DNA from: Oscillospiraceae bacterium
GTDB lineage: Bacteria > Bacillota > Clostridia > Oscillospirales > Oscillospiraceae
DNA: 53,179 nucleotides
Direction: 5' to 3'
NCBI GenBank assembly: GCA_015067835.1
Contig: SVLS01000014.1
Location: 1-53,179, forward strand
Shown: positions 34,377-44,059 of the stretch, piece by piece
Layout of the letters: each line of letters opens with the position of its first letter
Numbering within the stretch: position 1 is the first letter of the stretch
The notes under the pieces: generated by a model
Seen by the model: only the letters and a program-made list of their open reading frames with translations
Database searches by the model: none
Told to the model about the DNA's origin: nothing
Position numbers and translations under genes: made by a program

Positions 34377-35009
34377 ATGGGCAGATGTGTAATTTTTGGC
34401 GCAGCGGAATTTGATTCGCTGCTTTTTCCAATCGCTGAGGATGACTGTCTCATTGCCGCCGACGGCGGTGTCAGGCACCTGAAAACAATCGGCGCACAGG
34501 CAGATTTGGTGCTGGGAGATTTTGACTCGCTGGGATATGTTCCGGAGGGGGCTGCGGTCTTTCCGGTGAAAAAGGATGATACAGATGTGATGCTCGCTCT
34601 GCGGGAAGGACTGAAGCTGGGGCATCGGGAGTTTCTGATTTACGGCGGTCTGGACGGAAAACGGCTGGATCATACGGTGGCAAACTTTCAGGCCCTTCAT
34701 TTTTTGCGCAGTCGGGGCGCCCGGGGCTATTTGGTGGGCAAGGATTATCTGGTGACGGTAATTTCCGAAGAGACAGCTTCCTTTCCGGCGACGGCAGACG
34801 GTGTCATTTCCCTGTTTTGTATGGGTAAGGAGGCTACCGGTGTTGGAATTGAGGGGCTGCAGTATGAGCTGGAAAATGGCACGCTGAATTGGGATTTTCC
34901 CTTGGGCGTCAGCAATCATTTTATTGGAAAGCCTTCGAAAATTACGGTGGGAAGCGGAATGCTTCTTTTGATGTGGGATGCAAAAAACGGTCTGCCCGCC
35001 GTTTACTGA
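34377..35009 (+). CDS. thiN: Thiamine pyrophosphokinase
   Basis: A 210-residue enzyme that makes thiamine diphosphate from thiamine and ATP. Motifs: LIAADGGVRHLKTIGAQADL, LGDFDSLG, KDDTDVMLALREGLKLG, GGLDGKRLDHTVANFQAL and a C-terminal VSNHFIGKPSKITVGSG. GGGAG lies before ATG. No thiamine riboswitch is seen upstream. A 9-nt gap to the ATPase gene suggests an operon. Confidence 0.92.
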   Translation: MGRCVIFGAAEFDSLLFPIAEDDCLIAADGGVRHLKTIGAQADLVLGDFDSLGYVPEGAAVFPVKKDDTDVMLALREGLKLGHREFLIYGGLDGKRLDHTVANFQALHFLRSRGARGYLVGKDYLVTVISEETASFPATADGVISLFCMGKEATGVGIEGLQYELENGTLNWDFPLGVSNHFIGKPSKITVGSGMLLLMWDAKNGLPAVY

Positions 35010-35018
35010 GGAGAAATA

Positions 35019-37391
35019 ATGAGCAGAAAGAAAAAAATAATTCGTCAGCCTGTTGAGGTGGTGGAGGCATTACCGGAGCAGGGACTGACAGAAGAACAGG
35101 TACAGCTGCGGAAAAAATGCGGCTGGGCGAATGTCAGCGCAGACAGCGCAGGAAGAACAGAATGGCAAATCATTGCCCAGAATCTGTTTACCTTTTTTAA
35201 TCTGGTATTTGCGGTACTGGCGGTGGCGTTGGCATTGGCCGGCGCATCCGTAAAAAATATGACCTTTCTGGTAATTGTGTGCTGTAATATTTGCATCGGC
35301 TGTTATCAGGAAATCCGTGCAAAGCGGGCGGTGGATAAGCTGACGCTGGTGGCGGCGCAGAAAATCAACACCGTGCGTTCCGGTCAGGTATGCCTCATTC
35401 CGTCGGAAGAGCTGGTGCGGGATGATGTGGTGGAATTTGCGGTGGGCAATCAGATTTGTGCTGACGGCATTCTGCTGACCGGCTTCCTGCAGGTGAATGA
35501 ATCCCTTTTGACGGGAGAAGAAGATTTGGTCACCAAAATGCCGGGGGATACCCTTTATTCCGGCAGCTTCGTGGTGGCGGGAAAAGGCCGGGCGCGTTTG
35601 ACGCAGGTGGGAGAGGATTCCTTCTCCGCAAAGCTTTCCCGTGCCGCCAAGGCAGATCCCCGGGCTTCCAAGTCCGAGATGATGCGTGCGCTGGATAAGC
35701 TGATTCGCTGGGTGGGAATCATTCTGATTCCTGTGGGTCTGGTGCTGTTTTATCAGGAATTTTATATTCTTCAAAAGGACATTACCTCCAGCACCCAGGC
35801 AACGGTGGCGGCCTTGGTGGGAATGATTCCCGAAGGACTTTATCTGCTGACCAGCATTGCGCTGGCGGCTTCCAGTCTGAAGCTGACCCGGGACAAGGTG
35901 CTGGTTAAGGATATGAACTGCATCGAAGCTCTGGCGCGGGTGGATGTGCTGTGCGTGGACAAAACCGGAACGATTACAGAACCGGGTATGGAAGTGGCAC
36001 AGGTGATAAACCTGTCGGGCAGAGAGGATTTGACCGAGATTTTGACGGCCATTTACGCCGGCGAGGAAGGGGAAAATGACACCGCACAGGCACTGGCGGA
36101 AAAATTTTCCGGCGAGAGTCATTGGGTTTGCACCAAGAGAATCCCCTTTACCTCCCAGACAAAGTGGAGCGCAGCCGTTTTTGAAAAGCAGGGTGCGTTC
36201 GTGGTGGGTGCGCCGGAGCTGGTTATGGGCAACCGGTACGAAACCATCAAAGAGCAAGTGGAGCAATGGCTGAATACGGGCAGCCGGGTACTGCTGCTGG
36301 CTTCTCACGGCGATACCTGCGGCGAGGTGCTGGAGCAGGAAAAAATACAGCCCCTTGCATTGCTGGTGCTGTCCAACCGCATCCGTGCAAATGCAGTGCA
36401 AACCTTCCGCTATTTCAAGGAACAGGGCGTGCAAATCAAGGTGATTTCCGGAGATAATCCGGTGACGGTTTCCCAGGTTGCACAGCGTGTCGGCATTGAC
36501 GGCGGTGAAAAATACATAGACGCCACCACGCTGAAGACCCAAGAGGATATTGAACAGGCGGCGGAAGCATACAATGTCTTTGGCCGTGTCACGCCGGAGC
36601 AGAAAAAGCAGCTGTTGACGGTATTGAAAAAAGCCGGTCATACAGTGGCGATGACCGGTGACGGTGTCAACGATGTGCTGGCGCTTCGGGAGGCAGATTG
36701 CTCCGTGGCAATGGCCAGCGGCGCGCAGGCGGCCAGTCAGGTATCTCAGCTGGTGCTGATTTCCTCGGATTTTGCCGCAATGCCTGCCATTGTGGGAGAA
36801 GGACGCCGGGTGATTAACAACATCCAGCGGGCGGCTTCGCTGTTTTTGGTGAAGAACATTTTGTCTCTGGGACTGTCTCTGGCGTGTCTGATTGTCGGTC
36901 AGCCCTATCCCTTCGTGCCGCTGCACCTGACCATTTTGTCCTGTTTGACCATTGGGGTACCGTCCTTCTTTTTGGCAATGGAGCCGAATTATGAGCGGGT
37001 TTCCGGTGCATTTCTGCCGACGATACTGCGCCGTGCCCTTCCTGGCGGTTTGACAGGGCTGATTATGGTGCTTTCTGCACAGCTGATTATGAGTCATCTG
37101 CAAATCCCGTCAGCACAGATCTCTACGGTCTGCACTGCTTTGGCAAGCACCGTGGGAATGCTGGTGCTGGCGAAAACCTGCCAACCCTTCCATCTGTTTA
37201 GGCACATTTTGTGGTGGACGATGGCTGCAGCCATTGTTTTCTGCTTCACGGTGCTGCATTCCTTCTTCGACTTGGTTGCCGGAACCTGGGAGACCACCAA
37301 AATTATGCTGATGCTGATGGCGGCAACGCCCATTGTGTTCTTTTTAATCCAGAAGATCGTGGACTTTTTTGCAGGTCTTAAGAAGAAATGA
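35019..37391 (+). CDS. P-type cation-transporting ATPase, 790 aa
   Basis: A P-type ATPase with the A-domain TGE loop (SLLTGEEDLVTK), phosphorylation motif CVDKTGTITEPG, M4 GMIPEGLYLL, nucleotide-binding FTSQTKWSA, and hinge MTGDGVNDVLALREADCSVA. Ten membrane segments are plausible. There is no N-terminal metal-binding CxxC domain. The PEGL in M4 and overall layout are close to CtpE-type Ca2+ pumps; ion specificity is inference. GGAG precedes ATG. Confidence 0.88.
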   Translation: MSRKKKIIRQPVEVVEALPEQGLTEEQVQLRKKCGWANVSADSAGRTEWQIIAQNLFTFFNLVFAVLAVALALAGASVKNMTFLVIVCCNICIGCYQEIRAKRAVDKLTLVAAQKINTVRSGQVCLIPSEELVRDDVVEFAVGNQICADGILLTGFLQVNESLLTGEEDLVTKMPGDTLYSGSFVVAGKGRARLTQVGEDSFSAKLSRAAKADPRASKSEMMRALDKLIRWVGIILIPVGLVLFYQEFYILQKDITSSTQATVAALVGMIPEGLYLLTSIALAASSLKLTRDKVLVKDMNCIEALARVDVLCVDKTGTITEPGMEVAQVINLSGREDLTEILTAIYAGEEGENDTAQALAEKFSGESHWVCTKRIPFTSQTKWSAAVFEKQGAFVVGAPELVMGNRYETIKEQVEQWLNTGSRVLLLASHGDTCGEVLEQEKIQPLALLVLSNRIRANAVQTFRYFKEQGVQIKVISGDNPVTVSQVAQRVGIDGGEKYIDATTLKTQEDIEQAAEAYNVFGRVTPEQKKQLLTVLKKAGHTVAMTGDGVNDVLALREADCSVAMASGAQAASQVSQLVLISSDFAAMPAIVGEGRRVINNIQRAASLFLVKNILSLGLSLACLIVGQPYPFVPLHLTILSCLTIGVPSFFLAMEPNYERVSGAFLPTILRRALPGGLTGLIMVLSAQLIMSHLQIPSAQISTVCTALASTVGMLVLAKTCQPFHLFRHILWWTMAAAIVFCFTVLHSFFDLVAGTWETTKIMLMLMAATPIVFFLIQKIVDFFAGLKKK

Positions 37392-37412
37392 GATTTTCCG
37401 GGGAGGTGGGGT

Positions 37413-38777
37413 ATGCGAACCTATGAATTGAAAAAATCTCCCGGTGTTCCTTTGTACGAGGCGCTCTACCGCTGCTTGCGTCAGGATATTCAATCCGGCG
37501 AATTGCCGCCCGGAAGCAAGCTTCCGTCGAAGCGTGCTTTGGCGGAGCATTTGAAGGTGAGCAAAATTACGGTGGAAGCGGCCTATGGGCAGCTGCTTTC
37601 CGAGGGTTTTATCACCGCCCGGGAAAAGGTTGGCTATTTTGTGGAAGCGCAGACCTATCCTCAGGTGCAGTCCAAATTGCCGGAGCTGCCGCAGGCAGAG
37701 CCACCGGCACAGGTGCTGGATTTGACGGCCAACGGTTCAGTTCGGTTTCCTTTTTCCGTGTGGAGCAAGCTTCAGCGGGAAGTGATGCTGGATCTGGGGG
37801 AAAAGCTGCTGCAGCCTATGGAGAATCAGGGCTGCGGTGCACTGCGGCGTGCCATCGCGGAGCATTTGGGGGCTTTTCGCGGAATGACGGTGAACCCTCA
37901 GAATATCATCATTGGCGCCGGTACGGATTTTCTGTATAATTTACTGCTCCAGCTGCTGGGGCAGGAGAGAATCTATGCGGTGGAGGAGCCGGGCTATCAA
38001 AAAATCCGGAAAATCTACGGAGCAGGAGGCGTGTGCTGTGTGGATGCGCCAATGGACGGTCAGGGCGTTCTGCCGCAAGGTCTGGGTAATGCCAGCGTTT
38101 TGCACATTTCTCCGTCCCACCACTTTCCCACCGGGCTGGTGACGCCGGTGCGCCGGCGACTGGAGCTGCTGCAATGGGCGCAGGAGGCAGATGGCTTCAT
38201 TATTGAGGATGACTACGATTCTGAGTTTCGGTTTCACTCCCGTCCGCTGCCGGCGCTGTATGCGCTGGACCGGTGTGGACGTGTCATTTACATGAACAGC
38301 TTTTCCAAGAGTCTGACGCCGGCCATTCGTATCAGCTATATGATTCTGCCCGACGGTCTTATGGAGATTTATCGGGAAAAGCTGAGCTTTTACAGTGGAA
38401 CGGTGGCCAGCTTCGAGCAGTATACGCTGGCGCGGTTTTTGAGTCAGGGATATTTTGAAAAGCACATCAACCGTATGCGCAAATTTTACAAAGCCCGGCG
38501 GGACAAGGTTGTATCTGCTTTGGAGGCCTGTCCCTGGCATAACCGGCTGACCATTTTGGAGCAGGATGCGGGGCTGCATTTCCTGCTGCAGGTGCAGACA
38601 CCGTTGTCGGATGAGGAGCTGGTGGAGCTTTGGCAGAAGCAGGGCATTCTGGTACAGCCTCTGCGAAGCTTTTATCACGGACAGGTTCCGGATTCGGCCC
38701 AAGGGATGCTGGTACTGAACTACTCTGCATTGGATGAATCCCAGCTGTGGCGGCTGAATACCTTACCGAAAGAATAA
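37413..38777 (+). CDS. MocR/PdxR-like GntR-aminotransferase regulator, 454 aa
   Basis: An N-terminal GntR winged helix (PLYEALYRCLRQDIQSGELP, LPSKRALAEHLKVSKITVEA) is joined to a fold-type-I aminotransferase domain. That domain includes EDDYDSEFR and the PLP-lysine segment SFSKSLTPAIRISYM. Such regulators often control vitamin B6 or amino-acid genes. It is 21 nt downstream of the P-type ATPase gene; its target is not visible. GGAGG precedes ATG. Confidence 0.9.
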   Translation: MRTYELKKSPGVPLYEALYRCLRQDIQSGELPPGSKLPSKRALAEHLKVSKITVEAAYGQLLSEGFITAREKVGYFVEAQTYPQVQSKLPELPQAEPPAQVLDLTANGSVRFPFSVWSKLQREVMLDLGEKLLQPMENQGCGALRRAIAEHLGAFRGMTVNPQNIIIGAGTDFLYNLLLQLLGQERIYAVEEPGYQKIRKIYGAGGVCCVDAPMDGQGVLPQGLGNASVLHISPSHHFPTGLVTPVRRRLELLQWAQEADGFIIEDDYDSEFRFHSRPLPALYALDRCGRVIYMNSFSKSLTPAIRISYMILPDGLMEIYREKLSFYSGTVASFEQYTLARFLSQGYFEKHINRMRKFYKARRDKVVSALEACPWHNRLTILEQDAGLHFLLQVQTPLSDEELVELWQKQGILVQPLRSFYHGQVPDSAQGMLVLNYSALDESQLWRLNTLPKE

Positions 38778-38782
38778 AGAAG

Positions 38783-38818
38783 CAGGTCGGTTTCCCGGGA
38801 GAAACCGACCTGTTTTTT
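38783..38818. terminator. Terminator between MocR-like and CofE-like genes
   Basis: A 12-bp stem (CAGGTCGGTTTC/GAAACCGACCTG) with a 6-nt loop and TTTTTT. It overlaps the end of the converging CofE-like gene. Confidence 0.92.
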
Positions 38819-40004
38819 ACATTGTATAGTTATCAAAATAGCCCTGCACCAGAATGATGGGTGTTCCCTTGTCTCCGGAGCCGGAGGTAAGGTCACACAA
38901 AGAACCGATCAAATCCGTCAGCCGCCGGGGGGTTGTACCCTGAGAGGCCATAGTGCCGGCCACATTTCCCTTGCTGCGAATTCGCTGCTCAATGGCTTCC
39001 TTTAAGGCCTGACCGGACAGATTTGCAAAATCGTTATCCGCCAAATATTTCAGCTTCAGCTCATTGGGCGTTCCCTCCAGACCCGGCGTGTGGGCAACGG
39101 ATATGCTGGGATCAGCCAGCTCCCAGATTTTTCCCACAGGGTCTTTGAAAGCGCCGTCTCCGTAAACCATAACCTCCATCAGACAGCCGGTAGCCTCCAG
39201 CAGGCGGTTTTGAATATCTGCAACCAGATCATCACATTCCTCGGGAAACAGCTTGACGGTATTTTCCGTGGATTTGTTGGAGCCCAGCAGACCGAAACGC
39301 CGGTTATAGCCGCTGCCGTCTATGGACTGGGTTAAAAGGTCATCCAGACCAAGCACCACCTCTGCGCCGGACTGACGCAGAATCCGCTTGGTGCGCTCCC
39401 GACTGTGAATATCACAGGTAAGTACGGTTTTGGTGTAGTTCAAAATGGCGCGGGGGTTATTTGCCAGAATAATCTCCGGTTCGCAGCCCTCCTCCCGAAT
39501 CAGGTCGCCGTAATATTTTACATAGTCAACCAGGGTAAAGGGGTGGAGATTTTCGCCAAACAGCTCCCGGTATTTCTCCTCGGTCAGCACATCGCTGTAG
39601 GGATTAATGCCAGCCTCGTCCAGCCGGTCCAGAGAAACCAGCTCGTTACCCACCTCGTCAGAGGGATAGCTGAGCATCAGGACGATTTTTTTACAGCCCC
39701 GGGCAATGCCCCGCAGGCAAATTGCAAAGCGATTCCGGGACAAAATGGGGAAAAGCACGCCCACGGTGCCGCCGCCCAGCTTCTGCTTCACATCGGTGGC
39801 GATGGCATCCACAGAGGCGTAATTACCCTGTGCCCGGGCAACCACAGATTCGGTTACAGCGACAATATCCCGATCGTGCAGGGAAAAGCCCTCGCTTTGT
39901 GCTGCATCCAGCACACTGGAGACCACAATGCTTGCCAAATCGTCTCCCTGGCGGATGATGGGGCAGCGGATGCCCCGGGAGGTTGTACCAACTTTTCTAC
40001 TCAT
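38817..40004 (-). CDS. Coenzyme F420-0:L-glutamate ligase-like (CofE family), 395 aa
   Basis: The N-terminal half fits the CofE/FbiB ligase fold: GIRCPIIRQGDDLASIVVSS, LHDRDIVAVTESVVARAQGN, and VLMLSYPSDEVGNELVSLD. A C-terminal extension of about 150 residues (SGYNRRFGLLGSNKSTENTV, YGDGAFKDPVGKIWELADPS) is not part of classical CofE. No other F420 genes are seen, so the true substrate may be another gamma-carboxylate. GAGGG precedes ATG. Confidence 0.75.
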   Translation of the reverse strand: MSRKVGTTSRGIRCPIIRQGDDLASIVVSSVLDAAQSEGFSLHDRDIVAVTESVVARAQGNYASVDAIATDVKQKLGGGTVGVLFPILSRNRFAICLRGIARGCKKIVLMLSYPSDEVGNELVSLDRLDEAGINPYSDVLTEEKYRELFGENLHPFTLVDYVKYYGDLIREEGCEPEIILANNPRAILNYTKTVLTCDIHSRERTKRILRQSGAEVVLGLDDLLTQSIDGSGYNRRFGLLGSNKSTENTVKLFPEECDDLVADIQNRLLEATGCLMEVMVYGDGAFKDPVGKIWELADPSISVAHTPGLEGTPNELKLKYLADNDFANLSGQALKEAIEQRIRSKGNVAGTMASQGTTPRRLTDLIGSLCDLTSGSGDKGTPIILVQGYFDNYTM

Positions 40005-40074
40005 AAGAACCCTCGTTTCTTGTCGAAATTCTTTCCGGTACAGTTATACCGCACAATGGTTGTGATTGCAACGA

Positions 40075-40938
40075 TTATTTTTTGAAAATTCCCCTGTTTG
40101 CAAAGAAAATTCGCCCGTTTTTCACATCGGACAGGAAATTCTTCCGGTCTGTCAGCACGCAGACGGGGAATGCCACCAGTGTGATGCCGATGTAAAGGGG
40201 GATGGCGTACCATAAGATGGGGGCATACAGCCCGGTGGAGTTCTCACCACACAGAAAAGCTGGCGAGAGCGCGTGAATCAAGGAAACGATGGGGGCAAAA
40301 GAGCCGTTGGCAGGTGGGCCCATCGACCAGCAGGGGTTCAGGGTGCGAAGGGTGTTGTAAAGATCCTGCGGCTCGTGACCGGAAGCCAGACCCACAATAA
40401 CGCACAGGGCATCGTTGAGCAAAATGATGAGCAGAGAAAGGAGAAAGGCAATGCCGATTTTCGGAAAACAGCGATAGGAGGGACGATGATGTCCCAGCAA
40501 AAGGGTCAGACCGGAGGAGAGAAACAGCAGAATATGGCAGAAATAGAAGCGGATATACTCAAAGCCCAGCTCCGTAATATCCTTGCCGATGAACCAAATC
40601 GGAACGGCAATGGCAATCAGCCCGGCGACCGTGCCCACATAAAAGGTGAAATCCTTCCAGAAATTGCTGCGGGAAAAATAAACAAAGGGAGACAAGAGAA
40701 TCAGCAGCGCACACATATTGTAGGCGGTGTTGACCATGGTAAAGCCGTCCCCGGCGTATTGAGGATAGATGAAGGACTTGAAAAGATGCTGAAGAATATT
40801 GATCAGCATCAGAGAAAATACAACGATTTTTTGGGTTTTTACACTGCGCCGGCGCAGAAGAAAAAACAGCCCTGCCATAACAGCCAAGGCGGCGCAGATG
40901 GATAAGATATAAAGAAGAGAGCCGTAGTACATTTTCAT
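40075..40938 (-). CDS. YwaF-type (TIGR02206-like) integral membrane protein, 287 aa
   Basis: About seven membrane helices throughout, with conserved-looking polar turns (NMCALLILLSPFVYFSRSNF, RFYFCHILLFLSSGLTLLLG, GPPANGSF). The layout matches the YwaF/TIGR02206 family, of unknown function. AGAGGG precedes ATG. It stands alone between the CofE-like gene and ppdK. Confidence 0.75.
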   Translation of the reverse strand: MKMYYGSLLYILSICAALAVMAGLFFLLRRRSVKTQKIVVFSLMLINILQHLFKSFIYPQYAGDGFTMVNTAYNMCALLILLSPFVYFSRSNFWKDFTFYVGTVAGLIAIAVPIWFIGKDITELGFEYIRFYFCHILLFLSSGLTLLLGHHRPSYRCFPKIGIAFLLSLLIILLNDALCVIVGLASGHEPQDLYNTLRTLNPCWSMGPPANGSFAPIVSLIHALSPAFLCGENSTGLYAPILWYAIPLYIGITLVAFPVCVLTDRKNFLSDVKNGRIFFANRGIFKK

Positions 40939-41113
40939 AATAAAATCCCTCTTTTTGACGAATCTGGGAATATTTTACCACGCAGCGACAAAATTTTCAA
41001 GGACATTATGACAGCTGTCTGACGACTGCGGCAGCAAGAAAAGCTCTAATTGACTGAAAAAGGCCAGTAAAAAGCAGCAAATATAAAAAATAAATAAAAA
41101 TATGTAAAAATGT

Positions 41114-41142
41114 TTGATTTTTCCTTGCTGTTGTGGTATAAT
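41114..41142 (+). promoter_or_regulatory. Promoter of ppdK
   Basis: TTGATT (41114-41119), a 17-bp spacer and TATAAT (41137-41142), with TGTGG just before the -10. A leader of about 95 nt follows to the ATG. Confidence 0.8.
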
Positions 41143-41246
41143 GGCACGGCAAATCCGGGAGACACCGCTTTTCCGGTGATTTTTACGGATTTTATTACGA
41201 AGTCAACAATGGACAAAGGTCTGTTAATAAAGGAAGGGAGTTTTTT

Positions 41247-43880
41247 ATGTCTCACAAGTATGTTTACCTGTTTACCGAAGGTAACGGCTCCATGCGGGAG
41301 CTGTTGGGTGGCAAGGGCGCAAACCTTGCAGAAATGACCAACATCGGTCTGCCTGTTCCTCAGGGCTTCACCATCTCTACCGAAGCCTGCACCCAGTATT
41401 ATGAGGACGGCCGTCGCATTAATGAGGATATTCAAGCTGAAATCATGCAGTATGTAGAAAAGCTGGAAAGCATCACCGGCAAGAAGTTCGGCGATCTGGA
41501 GAATCCGTTGCTGGTTTCTGTCCGTTCCGGCGCCCGCGCATCTATGCCCGGTATGATGGATACCATTCTGAACCTGGGCTTGAACGAGCAGGTTGTGGAG
41601 GTTATGGCTGCAAAGTCCGGCAACCCCCGTTGGGCTTACGACTGCTACCGCCGCTTCATTCAGATGTACTCTGACGTTGTTATGGAAGTGGGCAAGAAGT
41701 ATTTCGAGACCCTCATCGACGAGATGAAGGAAGCCAAGGGTGTTAAGCAGGACGTGGATCTGACTGCTGAGGATCTGAAGGAGCTGGCTGCTCAGTTCAA
41801 GGCTGAGTACAAGGCTAAGATCGGCACAGAGTTCCCCTCCGACCCCAAGGAGCAGCTGATGGGCGCCATCAAGGCTGTTTTCCGTTCCTGGGACAACCCC
41901 CGTGCAAATGTTTACCGCCGCGACAACGACATTCCCTACTCCTGGGGCACTGCTGTTAACGTGCAGTCCATGGCCTTCGGTAATATGGGTGACGATTGCG
42001 GTACCGGCGTTGCCTTTACCCGTGACCCCGCCACCGGCGAGAAGAAGCTGATGGGCGAGTTCCTGACCAACGCTCAGGGCGAAGACGTGGTTGCCGGTGT
42101 CCGGACTCCTATGCCCATCGCACAGATGGCTGAGAAGTTCCCCGAGGCTTTCGAGCAGTTCGTCAATGTTTGCAACATTCTGGAAAACCATTATCACGAT
42201 ATGCAGGATATGGAGTTTACCGTTGAGCACGGCAAGCTGTATATGCTCCAGACCCGTAACGGCAAGCGTACCGCTCAGGCTGCGCTGCAGATCGCAGTTG
42301 ACCTTGTTGCGGAAGGTCACAAGACCGAGGCTGAGGCCGTTCTGATGATTGACCCCCGTAATCTGGACACCCTGCTCCATCCCCAGTTCGACACCAAGGC
42401 TCTGAAGGCTGCAACTCCTGTCGGCCGTGGCCTGGGTGCTTCTCCCGGAGCTGCCTGCGGTCAGATTGTCTTCTCCGCTGAGGATGCAGAGAACTGGAAG
42501 AACGCCGGCAAGAAGGTCGTTCTGGTTCGTTTGGAAACCTCTCCCGAGGACATCACCGGCATGAAGGCTGCGCAGGGCATCCTGACCGTCCGCGGCGGCA
42601 TGACCTCTCACGCAGCTGTTGTTGCCCGTGGTATGGGTAAGTGCTGTGTTTCCGGCTGTGGCGAAATCGCTATGGACGAGGAAAACAAGAAGTTCACTCT
42701 GGCAGGCAAGACCTACCACGAGGGCGACTATATCTCCATTGACGGCTCCACCGGCAACATCTTTGACGGTTTGATTCCCACTGTTGATGCTGAGATTTCC
42801 GGCAACTTCGGCACCATTATGGGCTGGGCGGACAAGTTCCGTGCCCTGAAGGTGCGCACCAATGCAGATACTCCTGCTGATGCCAAGAAGGCTCGTGAGT
42901 TGGGCGCAGAAGGCATCGGTCTGTGCCGCACCGAGCATATGTTCTTTGAGGCTGACCGTATCGCCGCTTTCCGTGAGATGATTTGCTCCGATACCGCTGA
43001 GGAGAGAGAAGCTGCTCTGGCAAAGATTCTGCCCTATCAGCAGTCCGACTTCGAGAAGCTGTACGAGGCTCTGGAGGGTATGCCCGTGTGCATCCGCTTC
43101 CTGGATCCCCCGCTGCACGAGTTCGTTCCCACCACGGAAGAGGACATTGCGCTGCTGGCAAAGGCTCAGGGCAAGAGCGTGGATGCCATCAAGGCAATCA
43201 TTGCTTCTCTGCACGAGTTTAACCCCATGATGGGTCACCGCGGCTGCCGTCTGGCTGTTACCTATCCGGAAATCGCCAAGATGCAGACCACCGCTGTTAT
43301 CCGTGCTGCCATCAATGTGAAGAAGGCACATCCCGATTGGGATATGGTTCCTGAGATTATGATTCCCCTGGTTGGCGATGTCAAGGAACTGAAGTATGTC
43401 AAGAGCGTTGTGGTTGCGACTGCTGATGCTGAAATCGCAGCTGCCGGCGCTGAGCTGCATTACGAAGTGGGTACGATGATTGAGATTCCCCGTGCCTGCC
43501 TGACCGCTGACGAGATTGCACAGAATGCAGACTTCTTCTGCTTCGGCACCAACGACCTGACCCAGATGACCTACGGCTTCAGCCGTGACGATGCAGGCAA
43601 GTTCCTGAATGCTTACTATGATGCTAAGATTTTCGAGAACGATCCCTTCGCAAAGCTGGATCAGACCGGTGTTGGCAAGCTGATGAATATGGCTTGTACC
43701 CTGGGCCGCGCTAACAATGCAAAGCTGCATGTTGGTATCTGCGGCGAACATGGCGGCGACCCCACGTCCGTGGAGTTCTGCCACAGCCTGGGTCTGGACT
43801 ACGTGTCCTGCAGCCCCTTCCGCGTGCCCATCGCAAGACTGGCCGCCGCACAGGCTGCAATTAAGGAAAGTGGGAAATAA
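41247..43880 (+). CDS. ppdK: Pyruvate, phosphate dikinase
   Basis: An 877-residue PEP-utilising enzyme interconverting pyruvate, ATP and Pi with PEP, AMP and PPi. Domains: N-terminal ATP-grasp (LLGGKGANLAEMTNIGLPVP), central phospho-His domain (GGMTSHAAVVARGMGKCCVSG) and C-terminal PEP barrel (GLCRTEHMFFEADRI, FGTNDLTQMTYGFSRDDAGK, ICGEHGGDP). Codons are strongly biased, as in highly expressed genes. Its last codons (AAAQAAIKESGK) are the integration site of the downstream island; three more ppdK-end copies follow at 51568, 52157 and 52916. Reading frame is intact. Confidence 0.96.
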   Translation: MSHKYVYLFTEGNGSMRELLGGKGANLAEMTNIGLPVPQGFTISTEACTQYYEDGRRINEDIQAEIMQYVEKLESITGKKFGDLENPLLVSVRSGARASMPGMMDTILNLGLNEQVVEVMAAKSGNPRWAYDCYRRFIQMYSDVVMEVGKKYFETLIDEMKEAKGVKQDVDLTAEDLKELAAQFKAEYKAKIGTEFPSDPKEQLMGAIKAVFRSWDNPRANVYRRDNDIPYSWGTAVNVQSMAFGNMGDDCGTGVAFTRDPATGEKKLMGEFLTNAQGEDVVAGVRTPMPIAQMAEKFPEAFEQFVNVCNILENHYHDMQDMEFTVEHGKLYMLQTRNGKRTAQAALQIAVDLVAEGHKTEAEAVLMIDPRNLDTLLHPQFDTKALKAATPVGRGLGASPGAACGQIVFSAEDAENWKNAGKKVVLVRLETSPEDITGMKAAQGILTVRGGMTSHAAVVARGMGKCCVSGCGEIAMDEENKKFTLAGKTYHEGDYISIDGSTGNIFDGLIPTVDAEISGNFGTIMGWADKFRALKVRTNADTPADAKKARELGAEGIGLCRTEHMFFEADRIAAFREMICSDTAEEREAALAKILPYQQSDFEKLYEALEGMPVCIRFLDPPLHEFVPTTEEDIALLAKAQGKSVDAIKAIIASLHEFNPMMGHRGCRLAVTYPEIAKMQTTAVIRAAINVKKAHPDWDMVPEIMIPLVGDVKELKYVKSVVVATADAEIAAAGAELHYEVGTMIEIPRACLTADEIAQNADFFCFGTNDLTQMTYGFSRDDAGKFLNAYYDAKIFENDPFAKLDQTGVGKLMNMACTLGRANNAKLHVGICGEHGGDPTSVEFCHSLGLDYVSCSPFRVPIARLAAAQAAIKESGK
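43851..43880 (+). other. Proposed left attachment junction (attL) in ppdK 3' end
   Basis: CAGGCTGCAAT (43851-43861) recurs exactly at 51568-51578 in the serine recombinase gene. The following codons and stop differ in detail between copies but encode nearly the same tail (QAAIKESGK against QAAIKESK). Base composition falls sharply right after this stop. The stretch 43881-44059 holds only a short frame of unknown value (43909-44004) and a terminator. Confidence 0.6.
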
Positions 43881-44010
43881 GCCTTTCTCGAAAATAGCAG
43901 AGTTTTCGGTGAATATTGACCAAGCGAAAGCATTTATGTATCAAGATTCTCCAAGACACCGCATTTTCAAATGGAAAGACTTAAAAGTTAACCTCTATGT
44001 ATAAGCATAG

Positions 44011-44038
44011 CCCCCGACGAAAATCGTCGGGGGTTATT
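44011..44038 (+). terminator. Terminator after ppdK, at the island left end
   Basis: A 10-bp stem (CCCCCGACGA/TCGTCGGGGG) with an AAA loop and a short T-rich tail. It separates ppdK from the converging restriction-modification genes. Confidence 0.75.
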
Positions 44039-44059
44039 TGTTTATGCATTGTTTCAAAC

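Noticed and set aside
35070..37103. 677-codon frame antisense to the P-type ATPase
   Set aside because: No start signals and no domain; the sense frame has all ATPase motifs.
41046..43784. 912-codon open frame antisense to ppdK
   Set aside because: Same reason: the strong codon bias of ppdK removes stops on the other strand. The protein would be low-complexity and unrelated to any family.
43909..44004. 31-codon frame after the ppdK stop
   Set aside because: Reads somewhat protein-like but has no ribosome site and no recognisable family; possibly the tail of a lost gene. Kept only as a note in the attL entry.
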